Assembly: GCA_934646835.1 (NCBI GenBank) | Contig: CAKUES010000005.1 | Coordinates: 1-64,000, forward strand | Direction of reading: 5' to 3' | From: an uncultured Coriobacteriales bacterium | Lineage (GTDB): Bacteria; Actinomycetota; Coriobacteriia; Coriobacteriales; QAMH01 | Length of the DNA: 64,000 nt | Shown here: positions 8,671-16,365 of the stretch, piece after piece | How the letters are laid out: each line of letters begins with the position of its first letter | Numbering within the stretch: the first letter of the stretch is position 1 | Made by a program: the position numbers and the translations under genes | Notes under the pieces: generated by a model | The model's database searches: none | Seen by the model: the letters and a program-made list of their open reading frames with translations, nothing else | What the model was told of the DNA's origin: nothing

Positions 8671-10749
8671 TTAGGCCGCAGCCTCAAGCTGCTTGTCGTT
8701 GCCGCCGTCTTGCTTCTTGCGGCGGATGAGCTGGAAGGCAGCGATGCCGCCCAGGATGACGATACCAACGATGTCGCTCGGAATCATCGGGATGAGCAGG
8801 CCGATGCCGCCAAAGACGGCGAGCACCCTGAAGATGGGGTTGAGCTTGCCGGCAAAGTAGCCGTTGAGGCACATCGAGATGCCCATCAAGCCGATCATCG
8901 CGGTGATGGTGTCGTAGACGCCCATCGCGATGGAGACATCACCCTCCATCAGCAGGCTGGGGTAGAAGGCGAAGATGTAGGGCACCACGAAAGCCGCGAT
9001 GGCGAGCTTGGAGGCGTTGATCGCCGTCGCCATGGGCCTGGACTTCGCGATTGCGGAGCCCGCGTAGGCAGCCAAGGCAACCGGCGGGGTGATGTCTGCC
9101 ACGATGCCAAAGTAGAACACGAAGAAGTGCGCGGCGACCTGCGGGATGCCCAGCTGCATGAGGATGGGAGCGCAGGTTGCGGCCATGATGCAGTAGTTGG
9201 CCGTGGTGGGAACGCCCATGCCGAGGACGACGCAGCACAGCATGGTGAGCACGAGGCCGATGATGACGAAGTCGCCAGCAGCCATGACGATGACGTTGAT
9301 CAGCGTGGAGGCCAGGCCGGTGACGGTGATGCAGCCGGCGATCAGACCCGCCATAGCGCATGCGATGGCGACAGAGATGCAGTTCTTGGCACCGGCGGCA
9401 AAGGCGTCGACGCAGGTGAAGGCCGCGATCTTGACGGTTTCGAGGAGCACGAAGCCAAAGCTGCTGCCCTCGGGGCGCTCGCGCCAGTTGGTGAACAGGA
9501 AGTTGATGAAGCCGACCACAAACGCGCCAAAGATGGAGATGGCGGCAGAGACGGCCATGGTCTTGGCGCCCGTGGCGACAAGCCATACGAGCAGGACCAG
9601 CGGCAGAACCAGGTAGCAGTTCTTGGCGAGGTAGGACCACTTGGGAAGCTCCTCGCGCGGGATGCCCTCGAGGCCGAGCTTCTTGGCCTCGAGGTGGACG
9701 GTGACGAAAATGCCGGTGAAGTAGAGCAGAGCGGGGATGACGGCCTTAGCCGCGACCTCGATGTAAGGAATGCCCATGTACTCGGCCATAAGGAAGGCGG
9801 CAGCGCCCATGATCGGGGGCATGATCTGGCCGCCCGTGGAGGAGGCCGCCTCGACGGCGCCCGCGAACTCGGGCTTGTAGCCGGTCTTCTTCATCATCGG
9901 AATGGTGACAGAGCCGGTGGTGACGGTGTTGCCGACGGAGGAGCCGGACACCATGCCGCACAGCGCGGAGGAGATGACGGCGACCTTGGCCGCGCCGCCG
10001 CTGGACCAGCCGGCGAGGCGATTAGCGAAGCTGATGAAGAAGTTCGCGATGCCAGTGCGCTCCAAGAACGCGCCGAAGATGATGAAGAGCACGATGTAGG
10101 TGTAGCAGACGTTAACAGGCGTGCCCAGGATACCGCGCGTCGTGTAGAAGAGCTTCTGCACGTTCTTGGTCAACGCGCCCAGGAAGTCTGGGCTGTACTG
10201 GAACTGGTAGTAGAACGCATATATGATCAGGCAGCCCACGACGACGATGATGGGAATGCCGACGCAGCGGCGGCACAGCTCCATGACGACGAGGATGCCG
10301 ATGACGCCCAAGGTGACCTCGAGCATGCCGATGCGGGTACCCATGAGCATGATCTCCGTGCAGTTGACGGAGAAGTACATAAACGAGCCTGCACCCGCGA
10401 ACATCAAGACGATGTCATACCAGGGGATCGAGTTGACCTTGTGGTTCTTCTTGCTCGCCGGATACATCATGAATCCGACGATGATGACAAATGCCACGAA
10501 GCGGGCGAGGCGCGCCTCGGCCTGCTCGGTGGAGACGAGCGTCATATACAGGCAGTAGACGGAGAAGAGCACCATGATGGCGGTGACGACGATCTTGGAG
10601 ATGCCCTCCCAGATGCGGGTATTGGACTCCGCATCGTACTTGCGCATGATCTCGTCGACGTTGACATCCTCCTCAACGGCAACGCTGGCCCCCTCGGCCT
10701 GGTTGCCCTGGATGTCTAGGGCCTTTTTCTTCTTCTTGAAAAACGCCAT
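8671..10749 (-). CDS. TRAP transporter fused 4TM/12TM permease
   Basis: At 692 residues this is a DctQ (4TM) to DctM (12TM) fusion, the form that partners TAXI-type binding proteins. The cytoplasmic Lys-rich start (AFFKKKKKALD) is followed by a DctQ-like region to about residue 210. The DctM part has the conserved MIPMMKKTGY and VGNTVTTGSVTIPMM region and repeated GxxxPPIMGAAAF (TGGQIMPPIMGAAAFLM). Transport is driven by an ion gradient, and the substrate is typically a carboxylate or amino acid. The start follows ATAAGGAGGTG. The binding protein lies upstream, separated by two hairpins. Confidence 0.93.
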   Translation of the reverse strand: MAFFKKKKKALDIQGNQAEGASVAVEEDVNVDEIMRKYDAESNTRIWEGISKIVVTAIMVLFSVYCLYMTLVSTEQAEARLARFVAFVIIVGFMMYPASKKNHKVNSIPWYDIVLMFAGAGSFMYFSVNCTEIMLMGTRIGMLEVTLGVIGILVVMELCRRCVGIPIIVVVGCLIIYAFYYQFQYSPDFLGALTKNVQKLFYTTRGILGTPVNVCYTYIVLFIIFGAFLERTGIANFFISFANRLAGWSSGGAAKVAVISSALCGMVSGSSVGNTVTTGSVTIPMMKKTGYKPEFAGAVEAASSTGGQIMPPIMGAAAFLMAEYMGIPYIEVAAKAVIPALLYFTGIFVTVHLEAKKLGLEGIPREELPKWSYLAKNCYLVLPLVLLVWLVATGAKTMAVSAAISIFGAFVVGFINFLFTNWRERPEGSSFGFVLLETVKIAAFTCVDAFAAGAKNCISVAIACAMAGLIAGCITVTGLASTLINVIVMAAGDFVIIGLVLTMLCCVVLGMGVPTTANYCIMAATCAPILMQLGIPQVAAHFFVFYFGIVADITPPVALAAYAGSAIAKSRPMATAINASKLAIAAFVVPYIFAFYPSLLMEGDVSIAMGVYDTITAMIGLMGISMCLNGYFAGKLNPIFRVLAVFGGIGLLIPMIPSDIVGIVILGGIAAFQLIRRKKQDGGNDKQLEAAA

Positions 10750-10799
10750 GTATACACCTCCTTATATCCTTCGCTCAAACAGAGCACTTGGTTCACAAA

Positions 10800-10886
10800 G
10801 GCTTTGAGCCTGCAGGCAACCGCTGATGAGCGGGCACCTGCAGAATCAAAGCCGAGAGGGTCGCAGCCTTCCAGCGGCGACCCTCT
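10800..10886 (-). promoter_or_regulatory. Two intercistronic hairpins in the TRAP operon
   Basis: Hairpin 1 pairs GGCTTTGA (10800-10807) with TCAAAGCC (10846-10853), with inner CTGCAGG pairing. Hairpin 2 is a perfect 10-bp stem, 10855-10864 with 10877-10886. Such structures after a binding-protein gene often stabilise or partially terminate the mRNA, so the binding protein is made in excess over the permease. That role is inferred. Confidence 0.65.
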
Positions 10887-10921
10887 GCGGTCTTGAGAGC
10901 TAAGTCAGATCGTAGTCGACC

Positions 10922-11935
10922 TTACTTGGTGGGAACGTCGATGCCCTGCTCCTTGAAGTACTTGGCAGCACCGGGGTGGTAGCCGACGGTGGTGACGGAG
11001 GCAGCGGTGTCGAGGTTGAGCTCAGCGTACTTGGCGTGAGCGTCAGCCTGAGCCTTGGCACCGTCGAAGATGGACTTGGTGAAGTTGTAGATGGCGTCCT
11101 CAGAGACGGAGTCGTTGGCGATGATGACAGCCTGGACTGCGACGGTGGTGACGTCCTTGTCCATACCGGAGTAGGTGCCGGCCTTCACAACGTCCTTGGA
11201 GTAGTAAGGAGAAGCTGCCAGCAGCTTGTTGACATGCTCCTCATCAAAGCCGACGAGGTGTGCGGGCTTGGTGGTGGAGAGGTCGGTGATGGCGGTGGTG
11301 GGTGCACCAGCGGTCAGGAAGGCTGCGTCGATCTTGCCGTCCTTGAGGGAGTCGGCGGAGTCGGCGAAGTCCTGGTAGACAGCGTTGACGTCGTCAACAG
11401 TCATACCGTAGGCCTTCAGGACGTCAACAACGTTGAAGTAGACACCGGAGTTGGTTGCGCCAACAGAGACGGTCTTGCCCTTGAGGTCTGCAACGGTCTT
11501 GATGCTGTCGTCGCAGGTGACGATCTGGACCTGCTCCTTGTAGAGGGCGGAGACGATGGAGAAGCCGTCGTAGCCAGCGCCCTCGAAGAGGTTGGTGCCC
11601 TCAGCAGCGTAAGCCAGAACGTCGGACTGGCAGAAGCCCATCTCGGCGTCGCCGTCCTGCAGTGCCTGGACGTTGGCCTGAGAGCCGTTGCCGGACAGTG
11701 CGGTGACCTTCACGTCGCCGTTGTTGGTGGCGTAGTTGGCCAGGACGGTGCCATAGGCGTAGTAGGTGCCGGACTCGCCGCCGGTGATGAAGCGGATGTC
11801 GCCAGAGGCAGCGGTGTTGGAGCCGGAATCGGTCTTGGTGTTGTCACCGGAGCTGCCGCAGCCAGCGAGGCTGAAGGCCAGGACAGCAGCTGCTGCAGTT
11901 GCGGTAACCGCAGCGAAGATCTTCTTCATCTTCAT
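10922..11935 (-). CDS. TAXI-family TRAP solute-binding lipoprotein
   Basis: I choose the ATG ending at 11935, about 7 nt after GAGGGAG, giving 337 residues with a lipoprotein signal (MKMKKIFAAVTATAAAAVLA, then lipobox LAGC). Mature-protein landmarks are RFITGGESGTYYAYG, the TAXI-family ligand-pocket start, and FCQSDVLAYAAEGT. It also has KGKTVSVGATNSGVYFN and the late GYHPGAAKYFKEQGI. The protein should capture the substrate outside the membrane and deliver it to the fused TRAP permease downstream. The LysR gene divergent from it is the likely regulator. Confidence 0.93.
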   Translation of the reverse strand: MKMKKIFAAVTATAAAAVLAFSLAGCGSSGDNTKTDSGSNTAASGDIRFITGGESGTYYAYGTVLANYATNNGDVKVTALSGNGSQANVQALQDGDAEMGFCQSDVLAYAAEGTNLFEGAGYDGFSIVSALYKEQVQIVTCDDSIKTVADLKGKTVSVGATNSGVYFNVVDVLKAYGMTVDDVNAVYQDFADSADSLKDGKIDAAFLTAGAPTTAITDLSTTKPAHLVGFDEEHVNKLLAASPYYSKDVVKAGTYSGMDKDVTTVAVQAVIIANDSVSEDAIYNFTKSIFDGAKAQADAHAKYAELNLDTAASVTTVGYHPGAAKYFKEQGIDVPTK

Positions 11936-12036
11936 GTGTGTCTCCCTCTTGTCTTCGAAACATTCCCTTGATGCTGCGAGCAATGCACCCGCAGCCGCTT
12001 GTTGACGCAAGGCAAAGCCTCGCGCTTCATGCGATG

Positions 12037-12093
12037 TACATACGTTAACAAATTTTTTTGGTGTAGTCACAACTATTTCTTGTTAACGGTATG
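12037..12093. promoter_or_regulatory. Inverted-repeat operator candidate between TRAP and LysR genes
   Basis: ACATACGTTAACAA (12037-12050) and TTGTTAACGGTATGT (12079-12093) are complementary except for one extra base, with 28 bp between them. The site lies in a 283-bp A+T-richer divergent spacer, the usual position of a LysR activator site. Binding is inferred. Confidence 0.6.
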
Positions 12094-12218
12094 TTTCGGG
12101 GGCGCTTTTAGCGATATTCTGAGTCGCAACAAAATGAATTTGTCGTTTTTAGCTCAAAATGCGTTCTCGCATTGTTGTTGCTTGAGATAGGCAAACGCGG
12201 TTAGGGAAAGGGACAGCG

Positions 12219-13136
12219 GTGGCACTCGACTCTTGGAACTGGTTCATCCAACTGGCGCAGATCGGCAACTTCACGCGCGCTGCAGATACCCTCGGCATCT
12301 CGCAGCAGACGCTTTCCGCGCGCCTGGCCTCGCTTGAGAAGGAGCTCGACGCCAAGCTCATCGCGCGCACCACTCCCCTGACGCTCACCCCCGCGGGTAC
12401 GGAGTTTTGGATGTTTGCCAAGGACCAGGAACAAGCCCGCACCGACATGATCCGCAAGGTGGGCGACGCGTCGAGCGGCGGCGCCGGCGTCCTCAAGGTG
12501 GCCATCAGCTCGAGCCGTGCGTGCGACCTCATGCCCACGGTCATCAAGGAGTTTCGCAAGGGGCTGCCCGGCGTGCGCGTCATCATCTTGGAGGGCACCA
12601 ACGAGGAGCTGCTGCGCATGGCAGAGCGCGGCGAGGTCGACATCGCCGTCGCGCGCTTCGACCGCAGCCACCCTGGCGTCGACGTGCGCCCGCTGTTCGA
12701 GGAGGAGGTCATCCTCGCCATCGACCCCGAGCTTTTGGAAAAGCACCTTGGCTGCAAGGCTGACGAGGCCGTCAAGCTCATCGAGAAAGAGGGCCTCAAG
12801 CTGATGAAGGACTGCCCCTTCCTGCTCGAGGACGACGACGACATCGCCGGCAGAATCGGCCAGGCAGCGATGAAGAAGGCCGGCATCAAGTACAGCGGCG
12901 TGGTGAGGTCGGAGAGCATGAGCGTGCTTTTGGCGCTGTGCAACGAGGGCCTTGGAGCGGTCTTCTGTCCCAACGCGCTGCTCGACGCCTTCGAGCAGGA
13001 CAACCGACGCCTCGCCCGCATCCACCTCACCGAGCCCGCGTCCTACCAGATCTCCATCGGCCGCCCCTCCAACGCCGAGCCCTGGACCCCCGCTCAAGTC
13101 TTCGAGGATATCCTCGGCGCGCTGTACGGGGAGTAG
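12219..13136 (+). CDS. LysR-family transcriptional regulator
   Basis: The 305-residue protein starts at a GTG after GGGAAAGGGA. The winged helix-turn-helix is at residues 4-62 (NWFIQLAQIGNFTRAADTLG, ISQQTLSARLASLEKEL). The periplasmic-binding-like effector domain begins at VLKVAISSSRA near residue 92. It is divergent from the TAXI binding protein and shares its promoter region, so it probably controls the TRAP operon in response to the transported compound. The effector is unknown. Confidence 0.92.
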   Translation: MALDSWNWFIQLAQIGNFTRAADTLGISQQTLSARLASLEKELDAKLIARTTPLTLTPAGTEFWMFAKDQEQARTDMIRKVGDASSGGAGVLKVAISSSRACDLMPTVIKEFRKGLPGVRVIILEGTNEELLRMAERGEVDIAVARFDRSHPGVDVRPLFEEEVILAIDPELLEKHLGCKADEAVKLIEKEGLKLMKDCPFLLEDDDDIAGRIGQAAMKKAGIKYSGVVRSESMSVLLALCNEGLGAVFCPNALLDAFEQDNRRLARIHLTEPASYQISIGRPSNAEPWTPAQVFEDILGALYGE

Positions 13137-13267
13137 GCGGGAAACGGGGTACGCTGCAATCAGAACCACGTTTATCAAAAGATGCGGGTCTCCCCCTCTT
13201 CATGGCAAACCATCGCTTGCGACAACTCACACTCAACAGAGCCGCTATGTCTCGCCGGAGGTCTGCC

Positions 13268-13414
13268 ATCAAAAAGTGCACGAAGTGTTAAGGGTTGATG
13301 CAAGTTGTCGAGTAGCCACAAATCTGCAACGCTGTGACCTGCGGTTTTGCAAGCGTCAACTGCCGGCTACTCGCCTGCTCGCCGAAACCCTTAACACTTC
13401 GTGCACTTTTTGAT
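13268..13414. repeat. Inverted-repeat element F, copy 1 (89-nt core, orientation 1)
   Basis: Perfect 29-bp inverted repeats (13268-13296 and 13386-13414; inner part GTGCACGAAGTGTTAAGGG) enclose 89 nt. The outer flanks, CTCGCCGGnGGTCTGCC on the left and GCGCGCTTGCGAG on the right, match those of the copy at 14562-14708 in the same orientation. The 89-nt core, however, is the reverse complement of the core in that copy. The core carries TGACCTGCGGTTTTGCAA, also the centre of the elements at 18135 and 47943. Confidence 0.9.
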
Positions 13415-13456
13415 TCCAACGCGCGCTTGCGAGACGCCAACCCACCGCAACACGAT

Positions 13457-13535
13457 GGCGCCGACTTCGTCTGGCGCCCACATGGGGTTTCGCGCCCAAA
13501 GGCGCTAACGCGAAACTCGCCGCGAGCAGCAGCAA
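13457..13535. repeat. GGCGCC hairpin element B
   Basis: GGCGCCGACTTCGTCTGGCGCC is followed by CACATGGGG and the family tail GCTAACGCGAAACTCGCCGCG. Other copies lie at 118, 14751, 15049 (degenerate), 18448, 47681, 47878 (reverse), 48388, 49622 and 49850. Confidence 0.8.
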
Positions 13536-13613
13536 GGCAAGCAAATCATGCCACCCGAGCCATTGTTGGCACCCTGCTTTTTAGCCACAAATACGTTTAA
13601 GGAAAGAAATGAA

Positions 13614-13645
13614 CAGGGCCGCAAGTCGATGACCTGCGGCCCCTG
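13614..13645 (-). terminator. Hairpin downstream of the XRE-type gene
   Basis: GGGCCGCA and TGCGGCCC pair across 11 nt (13616-13642, with outer CA/TG bases), 32 bp beyond the stop of the XRE gene. A T-rich tail (TTCATTTCTTTCC) follows on the minus strand. Confidence 0.6.
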
Positions 13646-13676
13646 CATATAAGTGATTTCCATCTGACGGGAGCGA

Positions 13677-13886
13677 CTACTCATCTTCCTCATAGCGAAT
13701 GATGTCTCCAGGCTGACAATCAAGCTCTTTGCAAATGGCCTCGAGCGTGGAGAACCTGATCGCCTTCACCTTCCCCGCTTTGAGGTTCGACATGTTGACT
13801 CGGCTGATGCCGACCTTCTTTGCAAGATCGGTGACCGTGATCTTTTTCATCCTCATCAACTCATCTAGATGAACAGTGATTGCCAT
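13677..13886 (-). CDS. Small XRE (Cro/CI-type) regulator
   Basis: The 69-residue protein from ATG 13886 (MAITVHLDELMRMKKITVTD) is one helix-turn-helix domain. It has TDLAKKVGISRVNMSNLKAG and the C-terminal FSTLEAICKELDCQPGDIIR typical of the YozG-like XRE group. That group is often encoded beside a small four-TM protein, as here. A TTG at 13919 overlapping the upstream stop (TTGA) is an alternative, translationally coupled start. It probably regulates its own operon. The G+C content is lower than that of its neighbours. Confidence 0.85.
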   Translation of the reverse strand: MAITVHLDELMRMKKITVTDLAKKVGISRVNMSNLKAGKVKAIRFSTLEAICKELDCQPGDIIRYEEDE

Positions 13887-13915
13887 ATGCGAGTCATCCC
13901 GCCCCGTGCCGTCCG

Positions 13916-14296
13916 TCAAACAATATATCTACCGACCAAAGCCAGAATCAGAGAGCAAAGATAACTGCAAATCAGCACGGAAACAAGGAGTCCCAGACCG
14001 GCAATCATAGGAAAAACTCTAAACACATATGCAAAGCCAGCACATACCGCCAAACCCAGCGCAAGGGCAATCGCATTCCCGCGCTTAGCCTGAAGCGCCC
14101 TCGAAGCCAACCATATAGAGGAAAGCGCCACAAGCAGAACAACAGCTATGCGCCACGCACCAAAGAGGCTCATGCTGATCTCGAACCTCTGATACATAAC
14201 CAGCAGATAGGGGTCAGCGAAATAAGCTGCGATCGACAGGCAAGGTATCACCAGCACCGTCAAACAATGGGACAGAGCCCCCTTCAGTTTTTCCAT
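13916..14296 (-). CDS. Small four-TM membrane protein paired with XRE regulator
   Basis: I chose the ATG ending at 14296, 6 nt after GGAGAG, giving 126 residues; the alternative 17-residue upstream extension lacks a binding site. Four hydrophobic segments are visible at about residues 9-27, 45-62, 71-91 and 94-122. I recognise no conserved motif. The gene pair resembles the DUF2975-type membrane protein plus YozG-like regulator arrangement seen in many Gram-positives, whose function is unknown. The region is A+T-rich compared with the rest of the window. Confidence 0.65.
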   Translation of the reverse strand: MEKLKGALSHCLTVLVIPCLSIAAYFADPYLLVMYQRFEISMSLFGAWRIAVVLLVALSSIWLASRALQAKRGNAIALALGLAVCAGFAYVFRVFPMIAGLGLLVSVLICSYLCSLILALVGRYIV

Positions 14297-14561
14297 GATG
14301 CTCTCCTTTCCCTTGGCAGCTAATCTCCAAACGTCATAAAGCAACATCTTTGCAAAACCAATGCATCATCACTGGCGCAAGTTAAGAATACTATGGAGTG
14401 TAATGATTGTCGATACATTATGTGCTTTATTCCATTAATTATTGAGCTGCGGTTGTAACCTGGAAGATGTTAGCTGGCTCGAGTGAACTGTCACGCGACA
14501 ACTGACCCTCAAACACGAAGCCCGACACGGCAAAGGTAATGTGTCTCGCCGGGGGTCTGCC

Positions 14562-14708
14562 ATCAAAAAGTACACGAAGTGTTAAGGGTTTCGGCGAACA
14601 GACGAGTAGACGGCGATTGAAGCTCGCAAAACCGCAGGTCACAGCGTTGCGACCTTGTGACTACTCGGTATTCTGCTTTAACCCTTAACACTTCGTGCAC
14701 TTTTTGAT
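14562..14708. repeat. Inverted-repeat element F, copy 2 (89-nt core, inverted)
   Basis: The 29-bp inverted repeats (14562-14590 and 14680-14708) differ by one base pair and flank 89 nt whose sequence is the reverse complement of the core in copy 1 (13297-13385), at roughly 75-80% identity. Flanking sequence outside the repeats keeps the same orientation in both copies. Confidence 0.9.
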
Positions 14709-14750
14709 TCCGGCGCGCGCTTGCGAGCCGCCAGTTCTCTACAACCTGAT

Positions 14751-15170
14751 AGCGCCGACTTCGTCTGGCGTCTACGAAGGGTTTCGGGCTCGATGAGGCT
14801 GACGCACAGCGCATCGCAAGTTGCAACGGTGGGGCGGAATGAACTCCGCCCCTACGTATTTGCGCTGTGAATCACATGCACTTGAGCGCCATCAATCCCA
14901 AACAAAGCGCAAGCAGAAAACCCCTAGGGAAGCGCCGATTAACGGGAGCTATATGGGGAGGGACAGGGTCCCTCCCCTACGAAGGGTCCCAGACCAGCAA
15001 AACATTCGTAGCGTCATGCGGATAGCCGCCGACACGCTGCAACCTGACGGCGTCGACTTCGTCTGACGCCGAGGGGTTTCGAGCCCGATGGAGCTAACGC
15101 GCAGCACGCCGCGAGTTGCAGCGGTGGGGCGGAATGAATTCCGCCCCTACGAATTTGCGCCGCGAATCAT
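14751..15170. repeat. Cluster of GTAG-type hairpins
   Basis: The cluster contains a GGCGCC-type hairpin at 14751-14775, GGGGCGGAATGAACTCCGCCCC followed by TACG at 14831-14854, and a GGGGAGGGAC hairpin at 14955-14980 preceded by a degenerate left end of the 118-bp element (CCTAGGGAAGCGCCGATTAA). A degenerate GGCGTC hairpin at 15049-15070 and a second GGGGCGGAATG hairpin at 15126-15150 follow. Read on the minus strand, the intact ones begin GTAG and then the palindrome. The rest of 14297-15464 holds no gene. Confidence 0.75.
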
Positions 15171-15464
15171 ACAGCGCACATGAGTCACCGATTCCTAGAA
15201 AACACAAGGAAGAATCCCCGCCAAGTTGCCCCATCCACAGGCCGCAGCTCAACGACATCCGCCCCCACGGAACGAGCACGGCAACGCCCCGCACCCACAA
15301 GTTGCAACTCAACGTCACTCGCCCCGCGAAGCGAGCGAACCGATGCTGAGCGCCCACAGCCCGCAGTTCAACGTCACTCGCCCCGCGAAGCGAGCACAGC
15401 GATGCTTCGCGCCAGCTGGCCGCAACCCCCAGCCCCGCCCTCCCACGCAACCACGGGGAGGGTC

Positions 15465-15655
15465 GGCGGGGGTGGAGGGGAGGCCGGCGAGGTGCGCTCG
15501 CGCAACCGCTTCTACTCTAGTTGCGCGTAGCGGAGCGCACGAGCATACAAGAAATCCCCCGGCAGGGCCGCGCATCGCGCAGGGACCCAACCGGGGGATT
15601 TCTTGTATGCGAGCAGCGGAGCGGCCACCTCGCCGGCCTCCCCTCCGCCCCCGCC
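15465..15655. repeat. Conserved-core inverted-repeat element G, copy 2 (nested hairpin)
   Basis: Outer arms 15465-15494 and 15626-15655 pair over 30 nt with one mismatch. The core has the family sequences CTCGCGCAACCG, TAGTTGCGCG and GCGAGCAGCGGAGCGG. Where copies 1 and 3 have only a few bases, this copy carries an inner 18-bp perfect stem (15545-15562 with 15591-15608). Both arm sets are unlike those of the other copies. The right arm ends 18 bp before the regulator gene's stop codon. Confidence 0.8.
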
Positions 15656-15672
15656 GCCACGAGCAGCGGGCG

Positions 15673-16338
15673 TCACATACTCCACATGTACCCAACACCG
15701 CGCACCGTCTCCAGTCGCGCGGCAAGCTCCGTCCCGAGCTTTGCGCGCACACGGCGCACATGAACATCGACCGTACGGCTGCCGCCGTAGTACTCGAATC
15801 CCCAAACACGGCGCAGCAACGTGTCGCGGCTGTACGCATGCCCGGGATGCGTCACCAAAAACGCGAGCAGCGCATATTCGAGATACGTGAAGTCCAACGG
15901 CTCACCATCGACCTGCACCTGATAGGTCGACAGGTTGATCACCATAGAATCCACGGTGATGAAATCGGAGGAAGCCGTCTCCTCGCCCGGCCACAGCAGA
16001 TGGCGCAGGCGAACCTGGAGCTCCTCGGCACTTGCATCCACCAACGCGAAGTCCGCATTGAGCTTAGACGGCATGCGCAAGATCTTGAGCGCGTCGTGCT
16101 CAACGATGAGCAGCACGGAGTCCTGTCCTGCAAGCTCCATGTTCTTCTCGAAGTCTGCTACCTGATCGGCTTTCGAGGTCAGCACCTTGTAGACGACGAG
16201 GTCGATATCCTGTGCGGCGCCGGGAAAATCGCGTGACGAGCACGAGACGCAATCGGCGTCGAGACTTGCAACCGCCGATGCGACGGCATCAGAAGCATGC
16301 AGCCCATCATGAACGTAGAGAACCTTTTTCCTATGCAT
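15673..16338 (-). CDS. GlnR-like orphan OmpR-family regulator
   Basis: The 221-residue protein has a receiver-like N-domain (1-115) and a C-terminal winged helix (about 125-221; LDFTYLEYALLAFLVTHPGH, RTVDVHVRRVRAKLG, VRGVGYMW). The phosphorylation site is gone. The beta-3 strand reads IDLVVYKVLTS where DLVLLDLMLP is usual (Asp to Lys), and the beta-5 Lys is replaced by Asp (FALVDAS). No kinase is adjacent. In actinobacteria GlnR, an atypical OmpR-type protein, controls nitrogen genes including glnA, and here glnA lies 27 bp upstream in the same direction. I infer a nitrogen-assimilation regulator that works without phosphotransfer. Confidence 0.8.
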   Translation of the reverse strand: MHRKKVLYVHDGLHASDAVASAVASLDADCVSCSSRDFPGAAQDIDLVVYKVLTSKADQVADFEKNMELAGQDSVLLIVEHDALKILRMPSKLNADFALVDASAEELQVRLRHLLWPGEETASSDFITVDSMVINLSTYQVQVDGEPLDFTYLEYALLAFLVTHPGHAYSRDTLLRRVWGFEYYGGSRTVDVHVRRVRAKLGTELAARLETVRGVGYMWSM

Positions 16339-16365
16339 GGTCTTGTACCCTCTCTGCCAAAACCG

